In this document: piece after piece, positions 27,399 through 35,828 of the stretch
How positions within the stretch are numbered: position 1 is the first letter of the stretch
How the letters are laid out: each line of letters opens with the position of its first letter
The notes under the pieces: generated by a model
What the model saw: the letters and a program-made list of their open reading frames with translations, nothing else
Database searches by the model: none
Told to the model about the DNA's origin: nothing
Program-made: the position numbers and the translations under genes
NCBI GenBank assembly: GCA_028693195.1
Contig: JAQUVV010000002.1
Span: 1 to 49,152 of the forward strand
Direction of reading: 5' to 3'
Length of the DNA stretch: 49,152 bases
DNA from: Lachnospira sp.
GTDB lineage: Bacteria > Bacillota > Clostridia > Lachnospirales > Lachnospiraceae

Positions 27399-28478
27399 AT
27401 GGCAAAGAGAAGTGTAATTCCGTTTGGCCCACAGCATCCCGTACTGCCAGAGCCAATTCATCTCGATTTGGTGATGGAAGACGAAACTGTTGTGGAGGCA
27501 GTACCTTCCATCGGATATGTACATAGAGGATTGGAAAGTCTGGTTCAGAAAAAGGATTTTAATGAGATGGTCTATGTGACCGAACGAATCTGTGGAATCT
27601 GTTCTTTTATGCATGGCATGGGTTATTGTAATGCCCTTGAGAATATTATGAATGTGGAAGTTCCAAGCAGGGCGAAGTATCTGCGTACCATTTGGTGTGA
27701 AATGTCAAGACTCCACAGCCATCTGCTATGGCTTGGACTTCTTGCAGATGCATTTGGTTTTGAGGCATTGTTTATGCAGAGTTGGAGAATCAGAGAGAAA
27801 ATCTTGGATATGTTCGAGATTTCAACAGGTGGAAGAGTCATATTCTCTGTGAATAAGGTTGGTGGTGTATTAAAGGATATGCCGGCGGATATGTTGCAGA
27901 ATTTCGTAGAAATCTTAGATGGAATGGAAAAAGAACTAAAGGCAACAACCAGTGTCTTTCTGAATGATTATTCTGTGAAAAGTCGTCTTGTGGGTGTTGG
28001 AAAGTTAAGCAAGGAAGATGCTTTAAAGCTGGGAGCAGTGGGACCGATGATGCGTGCCAGCGGAATCGCTATTGATATGAGAAAGACCGGATATGCGGCT
28101 TATAGTGATATTGATTTCGATATTATTACCAGTGACGAATGTGACAGCTACGCAAGATGTCAGGTTCGAATCGGAGAAATTTTTTAGGCGATACAGATTA
28201 TCAAGCAGGCTGTGGCTAAGATTCCAGCAGGAGATATCAGCGTCCCAGTGAAGGGAAATCCCAATGGAGAATATTTCATGCGTGTAGAACAGCCACGTGG
28301 AGAAGCATTTTACTATGTAAGAGCCAATGGAAGTAAGTTCTTAGATAGAATGAGAGTCCGCACACCGACATTTGCAAATCTGCCAGCAATGTTACAAACC
28401 TTGCAGGGAGCACAGTTCGCAGATGTGCCAATTCTGATTCTGACCATTGATCCATGTATCAGCTGTACGGAACGATAA
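27399..28478 (+). pseudogene. echE: Ech hydrogenase large subunit EchE, interrupted by in-frame TAG
   Basis: The catalytic subunit holding the NiFe(CN)2CO site for H2 production or uptake. Codons 1-262 contain the first cysteine pair in ERICGICSFMHG (Cys65, Cys68). Codon 263 (28185-28187) is TAG, after which the same frame runs on without another stop to the second pair in DPCISCTER (Cys353, Cys356). The break is a single codon, with no shift. Sequence around it reads RIGEIF-stop-AIQIIKQAV, and family members usually have Gln or Glu there, so a CAG or GAG to TAG change is the simplest explanation. Without readthrough, the product lacks two of the four Ni ligands and cannot bind the metal. The protein ends right at the second motif with no cleavable extension, as known for EchE and CooH. 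A GTG at 28212 could in principle start the second part but has no clear ribosome site. Confidence 0.9.
28185..28187 (+). other. In-frame amber codon in echE
   Basis: TTT TAG GCG at 28182-28190. TAG is also the ordinary terminator of several genes here (for example xfp, fsa, DUF1846, hypE and the S8 protease), so wholesale TAG reassignment is not supported. Confidence 0.95.
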
Positions 28479-28514
28479 TAATATTTGCGGGAAAAGCAAG
28501 AATGGAGATAAAAT

Positions 28515-29144
28515 ATGTCAAAAGTAGCTAGTTTTACAGGAATTGCATTGAAGAATCTGTTCTCCAAGCCGGCAACAACAAAATATCCGGAGGTTCCAAG
28601 GGAATATCCGGAGCGAACTCGTGGACACGTAGCCATTAATATTGACGATTGTATCTTATGTGGCATGTGTATGAGAAATTGTCCTCCAGGAGCAATCAAA
28701 GTGGACAGAGCAGCTTCGACCTGGTCTATTCAGCGGTTTGACTGTGTGCAGTGTGGATATTGCACAGAGGTCTGTCCGAAGAAATGTCTGTCCATGGTTC
28801 CGGGATATCCAGAACCACAGCCAGAGAAGCAGGCAGAGGTACATCAGAAACCAGTTGTGGAGAAAACTGTGACTGCAACCGGAAAGACAGCTGCAACTGG
28901 AAAGACTGCTGTAGCAGGAAATGCGGCTGAGGATGGAAAGACAACTACGTCAGGAAGCGCAGGCTTACATCCACAGGCAGATACATCTGTGTGCGTATTC
29001 TGTACCTTATGTGCAAAAAAGTGTCCAGTAAGTGCACTAACGGTGGATAGAGAGCAGAAGGTGTGGAAAGTCGATGCAGATACTTGTATCGGATGTGGAT
29101 TGTGCGAGCAGAACTGTCCGAAGAAGTGTATTTCTATGATATAA
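28515..29144 (+). CDS. echF: Ech hydrogenase polyferredoxin EchF, duplicated form
   Basis: EchF passes electrons between soluble ferredoxin and the small subunit. The usual two-cluster domain is present (CILCGMCMRNCP and CVQCGYCTEVCP near residues 40-95). A second two-cluster domain follows (CVFCTLCAKKCP and CIGCGLCEQNCP near residues 155-205). Four [4Fe-4S] clusters are thus predicted in 209 aa. The halves are joined by a ~55-residue Ala/Thr/Gly/Lys linker containing the repeated unit ATGKTA. Typical EchF proteins are about 110-140 aa, so this is an extended version. GGAG precedes the ATG. Last ech gene. Confidence 0.9.
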   Translation: MSKVASFTGIALKNLFSKPATTKYPEVPREYPERTRGHVAINIDDCILCGMCMRNCPPGAIKVDRAASTWSIQRFDCVQCGYCTEVCPKKCLSMVPGYPEPQPEKQAEVHQKPVVEKTVTATGKTAATGKTAVAGNAAEDGKTTTSGSAGLHPQADTSVCVFCTLCAKKCPVSALTVDREQKVWKVDADTCIGCGLCEQNCPKKCISMI

Positions 29145-29199
29145 TGAGCGCAAGAGAGCCATAGGGAGCTTGCTCACTTTTGGCGAACGGCGAATGTCG

Positions 29200-29249
29200 A
29201 TCACGATAGTTGCGAAGCAACGGTAAGCACCAAAGGTGCGAATTGTGAT
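29200..29249. repeat. Branched palindromic element between echF and hypA
   Basis: ATCAC (29200-29204) and GTGAT (29245-29249) enclose two perfect hairpins, GTTGC-gaa-GCAAC (29209-29221) and GCACC-aaa-GGTGC (29227-29239), giving a three-way-junction shape. It may be a processing or termination element or a small repeat. The 29145-29392 gap has no gene; the 5' part also contains a GAGC-tt-GCTC hairpin. Confidence 0.5.
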
Positions 29250-29392
29250 ATAACAGGTGATATTGTGATAGAATTTTTATAATAATAGATGAGCAATTTA
29301 TATATGCGAAGTGAATAATGAAGGATAGGAAAGACACAAAGAAATAATCTAGTGAAATATGAAAATAAATCTAAAAGGGAGAATAATATAAT

Positions 29393-29734
29393 ATGCATGA
29401 ATATCATAAAGCAGTAGCCTGGGTGGAAGAAGCTTGTAAACAGGCAGAGGAAAAGAATGCAAAGAAAGTGACTGCATTAAATGTAACATTTGGGGAAAGC
29501 TCTGGATATTCTCCAGAAGTTGTGAAGAACTATTTTGATGAGGCAGCAGTTGGAACAATCTGTGAGGGTGCGAAGTTTCATGTGACTGTGACAAGATCTA
29601 TGTTAAAATGTCCAGCTTGCGGAGAAGTCTTTGAGAAGAAGCTGTTGGATTACAAGTGCCCAAACTGTGGAGTCGAAGGAAATCCAACGGAGTCTGGCAA
29701 TGAAGTGACACTGGACGGAATTGAAGTGGAATAA
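29393..29734 (+). CDS. hypA: Hydrogenase nickel incorporation protein HypA
   Basis: HypA delivers nickel to the hydrogenase large subunit. The 113-aa protein starts MHEYHKAV, with the nickel-ligand His2-Glu3, and carries the structural zinc site in LKCPACGEVF and YKCPNCGVEG (residues ~73-94). It is placed after the ech operon, which fits its job. The usual GTPase partner HypB is not in the window. AAAAGGGAGAAT precedes the ATG by a slightly long distance. Confidence 0.9.
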   Translation: MHEYHKAVAWVEEACKQAEEKNAKKVTALNVTFGESSGYSPEVVKNYFDEAAVGTICEGAKFHVTVTRSMLKCPACGEVFEKKLLDYKCPNCGVEGNPTESGNEVTLDGIEVE

Positions 29735-29754
29735 AATGAACTGGAGGAATCTAT

Positions 29755-30792
29755 ATGAAGTGGGGCATAATTGGTGCAGGCAACATTGCGAATAAATTTG
29801 CGAAAACAGTCAATGATATGAAGCAAAACAGTGAGGATGAGAGCCTGATTGCTGTTGCTGCAAGAGATCTAGAGCGTGCACAAACATTTGCAAAGGAATA
29901 TGGGATTCCGTCAGCTTGTGGTTCTTATGCTGAAATGCTTGAGCTGAAAGAGATAGAAGCAGTATATATAGCGACACCGAATAACCTTCATTATGAGCAT
30001 ACAAAAATGTGTCTTATAGCTGGAAAGCATGTGTTGTGTGAAAAACCATTCACAATGAATGCAGATGAGGCAAAAGAATTGTATGAATTGGCACAGGAAA
30101 AAGGCTTGTTCATAATGGAAGCCTTCTGGATTCGATTTCTGCCAGTATTGCAGAAAATGCGAAGCATCATCGAACGTGGAGAAATTGGATACGTGAAATA
30201 TGCACGCAGCGAATATGCATTTATCGCCAAAGGAGCAAGAAGAACAAGAAAATTCGAGGCAGAATTAGGCGGGGGTGCCCTGCTGGATATTGGAATCTAT
30301 AATTTGGGATTCATGCAGATGATTATGGGGGAAAATCCAACATCATTTACCAGTCATGTGCATATGAATGAATTTGACACAGATGATTTCAGCGTGATTA
30401 ACCTGATGTATGGAGCAAATACTTCAAATGTACAACGCCATTTGCCGGAGGAAGACCGAGCCTATGAGGAGAATACCAGCGCATACGGTGTTGTTACGAC
30501 TTCTATTGGATTGAGTATGGAAAGAAGAGCAGTTATTGTTGGAACTGAAGGAATGATTGAGCTGCCTGATTTTCAGAAGGCAGAATCTATGAGATTACAG
30601 TTGAACGACGGTACTGAATATGAGGTGAATATCCCATTTGACTTTACTGGATTCGAGTATGAGATTCGAGAGGTGAGCAGGTGCGTTAATTCTGGAAAAT
30701 GTGCATCGGATATATTCACACCAGAGATGTCTTTAGGAACATTGAAATTGTTGGACGATATCAGGGAAAGTTGGAAAGAAACAAGAGAGTAA
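29755..30792 (+). CDS. Gfo/Idh/MocA family oxidoreductase
   Basis: A 345-aa NAD(P)-dependent sugar or cyclitol dehydrogenase-like enzyme. The Rossmann start WGIIGAGNIANKFAKTV, the IEAVYIATPNNLHYEHT segment and the catalytic GKHVLCEKPFTMN motif (Lys of EKP near residue 97) are clear, as is GGGALLDIGIYNLGF near 170. Substrate is not known. CTGGAGG precedes the ATG. It starts 21 bp after hypA, so it may be read through from the ech transcript, but no functional link is evident. Confidence 0.9.
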   Translation: MKWGIIGAGNIANKFAKTVNDMKQNSEDESLIAVAARDLERAQTFAKEYGIPSACGSYAEMLELKEIEAVYIATPNNLHYEHTKMCLIAGKHVLCEKPFTMNADEAKELYELAQEKGLFIMEAFWIRFLPVLQKMRSIIERGEIGYVKYARSEYAFIAKGARRTRKFEAELGGGALLDIGIYNLGFMQMIMGENPTSFTSHVHMNEFDTDDFSVINLMYGANTSNVQRHLPEEDRAYEENTSAYGVVTTSIGLSMERRAVIVGTEGMIELPDFQKAESMRLQLNDGTEYEVNIPFDFTGFEYEIREVSRCVNSGKCASDIFTPEMSLGTLKLLDDIRESWKETRE

Positions 30793-30957
30793 AGGTGATA
30801 TTCTACGTTGATTTGACTGCATAAATGATTGTGGAGTGTGAGATATATTTGAAAGATTGATTGTAATTATATAGGAAAAAAGCTATAATATATGTACAAT
30901 TATTGGTGCTCGTGACATTAGAAAAACATACTGGGAACAGTGAGAACGGAGGTCATT

Positions 30958-31542
30958 ATGGAAAGACAAGTAATTATTTCGGTTGGACGTGAGTATGGCA
31001 GCGGAGGACATGAGATTGCAGAAATGATTGCAAAGCATTACGGAATTCCTCTGTATGACAAAGAGATTTTTCAGTATCTGAACGAAGAAGGCAATATTGA
31101 TGAGACGATTGCAAAAGAATATGATGAGAAGCCAATGAGTTTGTTTACATATGCAACAGAGCGGGATGCATGGACGATGCCTCTTCAGGATAAGATTGCA
31201 AAGCTGACATTCGATTTCTTAAAAAAGAAAGCGCAGGCGGAATCTTTTGTGATTGTAGGAAGATGTGCAGAAGATATTCTTCGAGATAATCCAGCCCTGG
31301 TAAGTATATTTGTACGAGGTGATGTTGAAATCAAGAAGCAGCGTGTCATTCAGAAGTATCATTTGGAAGAGAAAGAGGCACTTCAGAAGATGAAGAGCGT
31401 AGATAAGATGCGTCGCACTTACCATAACTTTTATAGTGAAGGCAAGTGGGGAGATTCCAGAAACTATGATATCTGTATTAATAGCTCGAAGTTTGGAATT
31501 GAAGGCACTGTCAAGGCACTGATTGGATGCATTGGAGAATAA
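30958..31542 (+). CDS. Cytidylate kinase-like family protein
   Basis: A 194-aa P-loop kinase-like protein. The start ERQVIISVGREYGSGGHEIAEMIA contains the GxxGSGG nucleotide-binding loop, and FVIVGRCAEDIL and SVDKMRRTYHNFYSEGKWGDSRNYDICINSSK are typical of the cytidylate kinase-like (Cmk2) group. GGAGG is 5 bp upstream of the ATG at 30958. Substrate is unproven; NMP phosphorylation is likely from the family. A strong hairpin follows. Confidence 0.85.
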   Translation: MERQVIISVGREYGSGGHEIAEMIAKHYGIPLYDKEIFQYLNEEGNIDETIAKEYDEKPMSLFTYATERDAWTMPLQDKIAKLTFDFLKKKAQAESFVIVGRCAEDILRDNPALVSIFVRGDVEIKKQRVIQKYHLEEKEALQKMKSVDKMRRTYHNFYSEGKWGDSRNYDICINSSKFGIEGTVKALIGCIGE

Positions 31543-31553
31543 TATATATTAAT

Positions 31554-31594
31554 ATAAGCGGTTGCATGAATGTTTCGTGCAACCGCTTATTTGC
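31554..31594. terminator. Hairpin between convergent genes
   Basis: Arms 31554-31566 and 31578-31590 are a perfect 13-bp stem with an 11-nt loop. It serves the cytidylate-kinase-like gene and the convergent gene on the minus strand. Confidence 0.75.
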
Positions 31595-31628
31595 GTTATG
31601 AAAATCATTGTTATAATTGAAATTATCA

Positions 31629-32744
31629 TTAATTGGAGGCAAGCTTTTTAAAGAAATCATCAGGTGACAATACATCATGTGATAATCCTTTTTTATGAAA
31701 GAATCCCAAGTTAAAATTGTTCTTTGTACCACTGCTATATGAAACCATAAAGCGTTGTGAAAAAGTGATATCTTCCCAGTCCATAATTGTAAAGGGCTGT
31801 TCTTCGGTGATTCTTACATATATAGATTTGGTATGTATATTGGATTGATCCGGGGATAAGACCTGGGTGTATTCTGGATAGGTTCCGGTAAATCCAGCCT
31901 GAATCATCTTTTCATGAGTGTTGAAACGTAGATTAGTGATTTTCTCATTCTCAGATGGATTCATATAATGGCGGGCAGGATAGGAACTAGCACCTTTGAT
32001 TGCCTTTTTATATATTAATTGATACAGAGGATAACGACATCTCTTCGTCAGTCCATTCATCAGCATACGTCCAAGAAATTGTCCAAAGAATGGGGAGGAA
32101 AGCTTGCCATATAATTTACATAGGATATAGTAGCGGTAATCTTTGGCTTCTTTTGCAAGAGAAATCATCGTCTTAAGTCCGTCCCAAGTGTTATCGTATA
32201 ATTCTTCAAACAGAGCTGGAGTAGGTGCGAATGCTCGAAAAGGAGCGAATTCGATAAGGTGCATAATAGATTGTTCTGTTGAATTACATACATTACTGCC
32301 GTTGAAGAGGAATTTGTCATACATCGTTCCAATCATGTAAGTCATCTGACTCCACTGCTCATTACCTGATCGCCAGTAATGACAGATTTCATCAAAACGA
32401 TATAGATCTTGCTTGATTTCTACAGAAGAAAACCAGATTGTACAAGTGTTTTCATCTCCTTGTTTGACAACAAGCAGATGACGAGAATCAGCATTTGCTT
32501 GCTCTTCATAGGATACACAAGTTTCAGACATCAGAGTTCTGTCGAAATGTCCCACCAGAGTTGCTTGCCCTAGGATAAAATAGCATTCCATGGCATCGTT
32601 CATCATATATGGGATATAGATATTCTGTTTATAATCTGGAGTATTAACAGGAGACCAGATTTCAAAGGCGCCGTTATCGGTGAGATCTTTTATACAGTCT
32701 ACAAAGGATTTTCCATTCCAGGTGTTGGTGTTGTTTTGATTCAT
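31629..32744 (-). CDS. Hypothetical protein, 371 aa
   Basis: I do not recognise the family with certainty. The protein is soluble, without signal peptide or membrane segment, rich in aromatic residues, and looks like a single-gene unit. Residues 20-110 resemble a beta-rich start (FEIWSPVN, MECYFILGQATLVGHFDRT), and a helical centre follows (ELYDNTWDGLKTMISLAKEAKDYRYYILCKLYGKL). The longest frame begins at a TTG at 32837 without ribosome site; the only internal ATG is at 32744 with a weak AGAAG upstream, so the start is uncertain. The divergent 275-bp gap to the HAD gene is AT-rich with no clear marks. Confidence 0.6.
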   Translation of the reverse strand: MNQNNTNTWNGKSFVDCIKDLTDNGAFEIWSPVNTPDYKQNIYIPYMMNDAMECYFILGQATLVGHFDRTLMSETCVSYEEQANADSRHLLVVKQGDENTCTIWFSSVEIKQDLYRFDEICHYWRSGNEQWSQMTYMIGTMYDKFLFNGSNVCNSTEQSIMHLIEFAPFRAFAPTPALFEELYDNTWDGLKTMISLAKEAKDYRYYILCKLYGKLSSPFFGQFLGRMLMNGLTKRCRYPLYQLIYKKAIKGASSYPARHYMNPSENEKITNLRFNTHEKMIQAGFTGTYPEYTQVLSPDQSNIHTKSIYVRITEEQPFTIMDWEDITFSQRFMVSYSSGTKNNFNLGFFHKKGLSHDVLSPDDFFKKLASN

Positions 32745-33031
32745 AGGACTTCTAGTGCTTTCTTTTAAGGTATTATATAGGTTTACTGAAATTAATCTAG
32801 GAAAATTATAATTGATTTTAGGATGATTGACAATCAATCTTTTTGGAAGATTATATGTTGTTTTGGAAAAAATATCGAGAAATTAACAATTGAGAAGACC
32901 TTTCTTTTGATTAGAATTTTATATATAATAGTAAATATATGAATGTTTTCAGATTGCATTTATATAGGATTTTGAAAAAGCAAAGATCTGGTTGGCACAG
33001 TAAAGGGGCAGGATAAGGCATGGTACAAAAT

Positions 33032-33853
33032 ATGAAAACACTATATATATCAGATTTAGATGGTACATTATTACAGAGTAGTCAATGTACATCAGATTTT
33101 ACCAATGAAACAATTAATCAACTAGTGCGTGATGGGATGCTCTTTTCCTATGCGACTGCGAGGTCTTTTATTACGGCATCGAAGGTGACGAAGGGGTTAA
33201 ATGCGGAAATCCCAGTTATTACATATACGGGGTCTATGATTATCAACAATAAAGACGGTTCTGTCATGTTAGATAATTATTTTGGAGAGGAAGTTCATGG
33301 AATCATTGACGATTTACTGCAACATGACATTTATCCTATTGTATATGCCATGGTTGACGGTCAGGAAAAAATGTCTTTTGTAGCGTCTAAAATGAGCCGA
33401 GGAGTTCAAGATTTTGTTGATTCCAGACAGAACGATCCAAGAATCAGGCCGGCTGAGAGTGTAGATGCGCTTCATAATGGAACTGCATTTTATATTACAT
33501 GTATCGATGAAAAGGGAAAGCTTACAGAACTTTATAAGAAGTATCAGAATCAATTTCACTGCATTTTTCAGGTGGATATTTATTCCAAGGAGCAATGGCT
33601 GGAGATTTTACCCAAATGTGTCTCGAAGGCACATGCAATTAAGCAGTTGATGGAGTATTACAAATGCAATCACCTGGTGGTGTTTGGCGATGGGAAGAAT
33701 GACATTGATATGTTCGAGATGGCGGATGAAGCCTATGCTGTGGCAAATGCAGTGCCAGAATTAAAGAAAATTGCGACATCTGTCATTGGCGGGAATAATA
33801 AGGATGGTGTGGCAAAATTTCTGGTTGAAAGATTTAACAAATTAAAAATGTGA
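33032..33853 (+). CDS. HAD superfamily hydrolase (Cof type IIB)
   Basis: A 273-aa haloacid dehalogenase-like phosphatase of the Cof/YidA group. Motif I is SDLDGTLLQ, motif II the T/S of ATARSF, motif III Lys in SKAHAIKQLM, and motif IV VVFGDGKNDIDMFEMA. Members dephosphorylate sugar phosphates, nucleotides or flavins. Start may be 33020 (four codons earlier, MVQNMKTLYIS) or 33032; neither has ideal spacing from the upstream GGGG and AAGG. Confidence 0.88.
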   Translation: MKTLYISDLDGTLLQSSQCTSDFTNETINQLVRDGMLFSYATARSFITASKVTKGLNAEIPVITYTGSMIINNKDGSVMLDNYFGEEVHGIIDDLLQHDIYPIVYAMVDGQEKMSFVASKMSRGVQDFVDSRQNDPRIRPAESVDALHNGTAFYITCIDEKGKLTELYKKYQNQFHCIFQVDIYSKEQWLEILPKCVSKAHAIKQLMEYYKCNHLVVFGDGKNDIDMFEMADEAYAVANAVPELKKIATSVIGGNNKDGVAKFLVERFNKLKM

Positions 33854-33939
33854 AAACATATAAGATTACCTTTATGAAATGTGTGTATTAATAGTAAACT
33901 TACAAATAAATATAAATGACAATTAGAATAGGAGCACAT

Positions 33940-34668
33940 ATGAAAATCTTAATTATTAGACACGGAGATCCGGATTATTCCATTGATTCATTGACAGAAA
34001 AGGGTTGGAGAGAAGCAGAACTTTTATCAGAACGGATATGTAAGCTGGATGTGAAGAACTTTTATGTTTCTCCGTTAGGGAGAGCAAAGGATACTGCGAG
34101 CCTGATATTAAAAAAGCTGAATCGGGAGGCAGAAGTGAAGGAATGGCTTCGAGAGTTTCAACCCAAGATAGAGAAACCACATATTGATGGGATGAGATGT
34201 GCGTGGGACTGGCTGCCTGCTGATTGGACGGAACAGAAATACTTTTATGAGAAAGATAGCTGGGCAGATGTAGAACTTATGAAGAATGCTCGTGTTCAGG
34301 AAGAGTATGACTGGGTTACAACGGAATTTGATGCACTGTTAGAAGAACATGGCTACAAGAGAGAAAAGCAATATTATCGTGTAGAAAAAGGAAACATGGA
34401 CACGATTGTTTTCTTTTGCCATTTTGGATTGGAATGCGTGCTGCTCAGTCATCTGCTTGGCGTATCGCCGATGGTTCTGTGGCATGGAATGTGTGCAGCA
34501 CCAACTTCAGTCACGACACTGGTTACAGAAGAGAGAAGAAAAGGAATTGCATCATTTCGAATGTCATCCTTTGGGGATATCTCACATCTGTATGTTGCTG
34601 GGGAAGAGCCTGCATTTGCTGCCAGATTTTGTGAGTGCTATGAGAATATGGATGAAAGACACGATTAG
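33940..34668 (+). CDS. Histidine phosphatase family protein
   Basis: A 242-aa phosphoglycerate-mutase-like enzyme. The phospho-histidine motif LIIRHGDPDYS is at the start, the second Arg in YVSPLGRAKDTA near residue 50, and the second His in FFCHFGLECVLLSHLLG near 158. AGGAG five bases ahead of the ATG at 33940 fixes the start. The substrate is unknown. The gene ends 6 bp before the first copy of the 30-bp direct repeat. Confidence 0.88.
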   Translation: MKILIIRHGDPDYSIDSLTEKGWREAELLSERICKLDVKNFYVSPLGRAKDTASLILKKLNREAEVKEWLREFQPKIEKPHIDGMRCAWDWLPADWTEQKYFYEKDSWADVELMKNARVQEEYDWVTTEFDALLEEHGYKREKQYYRVEKGNMDTIVFFCHFGLECVLLSHLLGVSPMVLWHGMCAAPTSVTTLVTEERRKGIASFRMSSFGDISHLYVAGEEPAFAARFCECYENMDERHD

Positions 34669-34673
34669 GAGTT

Positions 34674-34703
34674 ATACTACAAGTTCAATGACAAAAGGGA
34701 AAA
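34674..34703 (+). repeat. Left copy of 30-bp direct repeat bracketing the TA/HTH cassette
   Basis: Matches 35829-35858 in the same orientation with one difference (C against T at the 19th base). It lies 6 bp after the histidine phosphatase stop. The core ATACTACAAGT also occurs at 34841-34851 inside the toxin gene. Confidence 0.85.
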
Positions 34704-34756
34704 GATTCTTTAATATTGTTATTATAAAGTAACAGTGTTAGGGAATCTTTTTATTT
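34701..34756 (+). terminator. Possible terminator of the histidine phosphatase gene
   Basis: AAAGATTC (34701-34708) pairs with GAATCTTT (34743-34750) around a 34-nt loop and is followed by a T-rich tail. It overlaps the right end of the left repeat. Confidence 0.5.
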
Positions 34757-34784
34757 ATAAAAGAAAAACTAGCAAAATTTGCGT

Positions 34785-34813
34785 TTGACAGTACATCAAT
34801 ATTGATGTATTAT
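34785..34813 (+). promoter_or_regulatory. TA promoter with operator palindrome in the spacer
   Basis: TTGACA (34785-34790) and TATTAT (34808-34813) have an ideal 17-bp spacer. The spacer and flanks are a perfect 18-bp palindrome TACATCAATATTGATGTA (34792-34809), an obvious site for a dimeric HTH antitoxin. The -10 box is only 11 bp ahead of the toxin ATG. Confidence 0.8.
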
Positions 34814-34824
34814 GAGGATGAGAA

Positions 34825-35151
34825 ATGGTAATATACGACTATACTACAAGTGGTGGAAAGAATCTTATAAAAACATATATTGATAAGTTACCTAAAAAAG
34901 AACAACTGGAAATATATGAAATAAGAAATGAAATTCGAGAGCGTGGAATAGAAGCATTTGAAAAAATCAATACCAGACAATTACGTGGAAAACTATGGGA
35001 AATAAAGGTGTCGCAGACAAGAATGATGTATGTTGTCATCAATAAAGAAGGTGTTGCATTTCTTCATATTTGTAAAAAGCAAAAAGGAAAAGCAGAAATT
35101 AAAGAACTTTCAACGGCGATAAAAAGGGCTGAAAAAGAAAAAATAATTTAA
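34825..35151 (+). CDS. RelE/HigB-like toxin (Gp49 family)
   Basis: A 108-aa protein of the phage Gp49-like/HigB mRNA-interferase group. The pattern LRGKLWEIKVSQTRMMYVV followed by FLHICKKQKGK (residues about 53-90) is typical, with basic residues for RNA contact. GAGG is 7 bp before the ATG, but it lies directly after the predicted -10 box, so the mRNA may be nearly leaderless. The downstream XRE protein starts 13 bp later: toxin first, antitoxin second, as in higBA. Confidence 0.88.
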   Translation: MVIYDYTTSGGKNLIKTYIDKLPKKEQLEIYEIRNEIRERGIEAFEKINTRQLRGKLWEIKVSQTRMMYVVINKEGVAFLHICKKQKGKAEIKELSTAIKRAEKEKII

Positions 35152-35164
35152 GAGGTGGAACTGT

Positions 35165-35461
35165 ATGTTAAGAATGAGCGATGCAAAGGAAGAAAAGGAC
35201 TATATTCAGAAATTAATGGATTCTGATGCGAAACTTAGACAACAGCATGAGCTGTTTTTAGCTGAAATGAAATTTAAACAAGAATTGATAGATACAAGAA
35301 AAAATAATGAACTGACACAAAAAGACATAAGCGTTCGTTCCGGTCTTCCGCAGCAATCTGTGAGTAGATTAGAAAAAGGAAAGGGTGGAACGCTGGATAC
35401 GGTTATTCGATACCTGAGTTCTATGGGATATAGTTTGACAATTAAGAAAAGTAGAATATAA
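35165..35461 (+). CDS. XRE-family antitoxin (HigA-like)
   Basis: A 98-aa protein with a C-terminal helix-turn-helix (LTQKDISVRSGLPQQSVSRLEKGKG, about residues 54-80) and a helical N-terminal extension. It is predicted to bind and neutralise the upstream RelE/HigB-like toxin and repress the operon through the palindrome at 34792. GAGGTGG precedes the ATG. Confidence 0.88.
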   Translation: MLRMSDAKEEKDYIQKLMDSDAKLRQQHELFLAEMKFKQELIDTRKNNELTQKDISVRSGLPQQSVSRLEKGKGGTLDTVIRYLSSMGYSLTIKKSRI

Positions 35462-35496
35462 AGGATTCGCAAAATTCAATTCTAGGAGGATAAATC

Positions 35497-35814
35497 ATGT
35501 TTCCATTAATTAATAAAAGAGACACAGGTATTAATTTACGGAAGATTATGGATCGACAGGAAATTTCAGTTAAGGATGTTCAGATATATCTGGGTTTAGG
35601 AAGTCCTCAGAGCGTATATCATTGGTTAAATGGACTAAGTATGCCAACGATTGATAACATGTATGCACTTAGTGAGTTATTTCAGTTGGCCATAGATGCT
35701 CTGATTTGTGGGAACAAGCCTAAATTGAAACGAAATTTTGATTCAGAGATTGACAGACAGAAAAAACGTATATATATGTATTGTAGAAAATTGAATCATG
35801 AATTAGTAGCATAA
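35497..35814 (+). CDS. HTH (XRE-like) transcriptional regulator
   Basis: A 105-aa protein with a helix-turn-helix of the Cro/C1 class (VKDVQIYLGLGSPQSVYHWLNGLSMPTIDNMYALSELF, about residues 26-63), then a short basic C-terminal tail. AGGAGG is 9 bp ahead of the ATG. It is the third gene of the repeat-bracketed cassette, 35 bp after the antitoxin. Its target is unknown. Confidence 0.8.
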   Translation: MFPLINKRDTGINLRKIMDRQEISVKDVQIYLGLGSPQSVYHWLNGLSMPTIDNMYALSELFQLAIDALICGNKPKLKRNFDSEIDRQKKRIYMYCRKLNHELVA

Positions 35815-35828
35815 GTATGCAATCAATG

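Noticed and set aside
28212-28478. Separate small gene starting at GTG 28212
   Set aside because: It is in the same frame as echE, starts within conserved EchE sequence and has no proper ribosome site; best read as the second part of the interrupted gene.
27399-28478. Amber recoding such as pyrrolysine in echE
   Set aside because: TAG ends several other genes in the window and no pyl gene or suppressor tRNA is seen. The Gln/Glu position is not one where Pyl is known. Kept only as an alternative.
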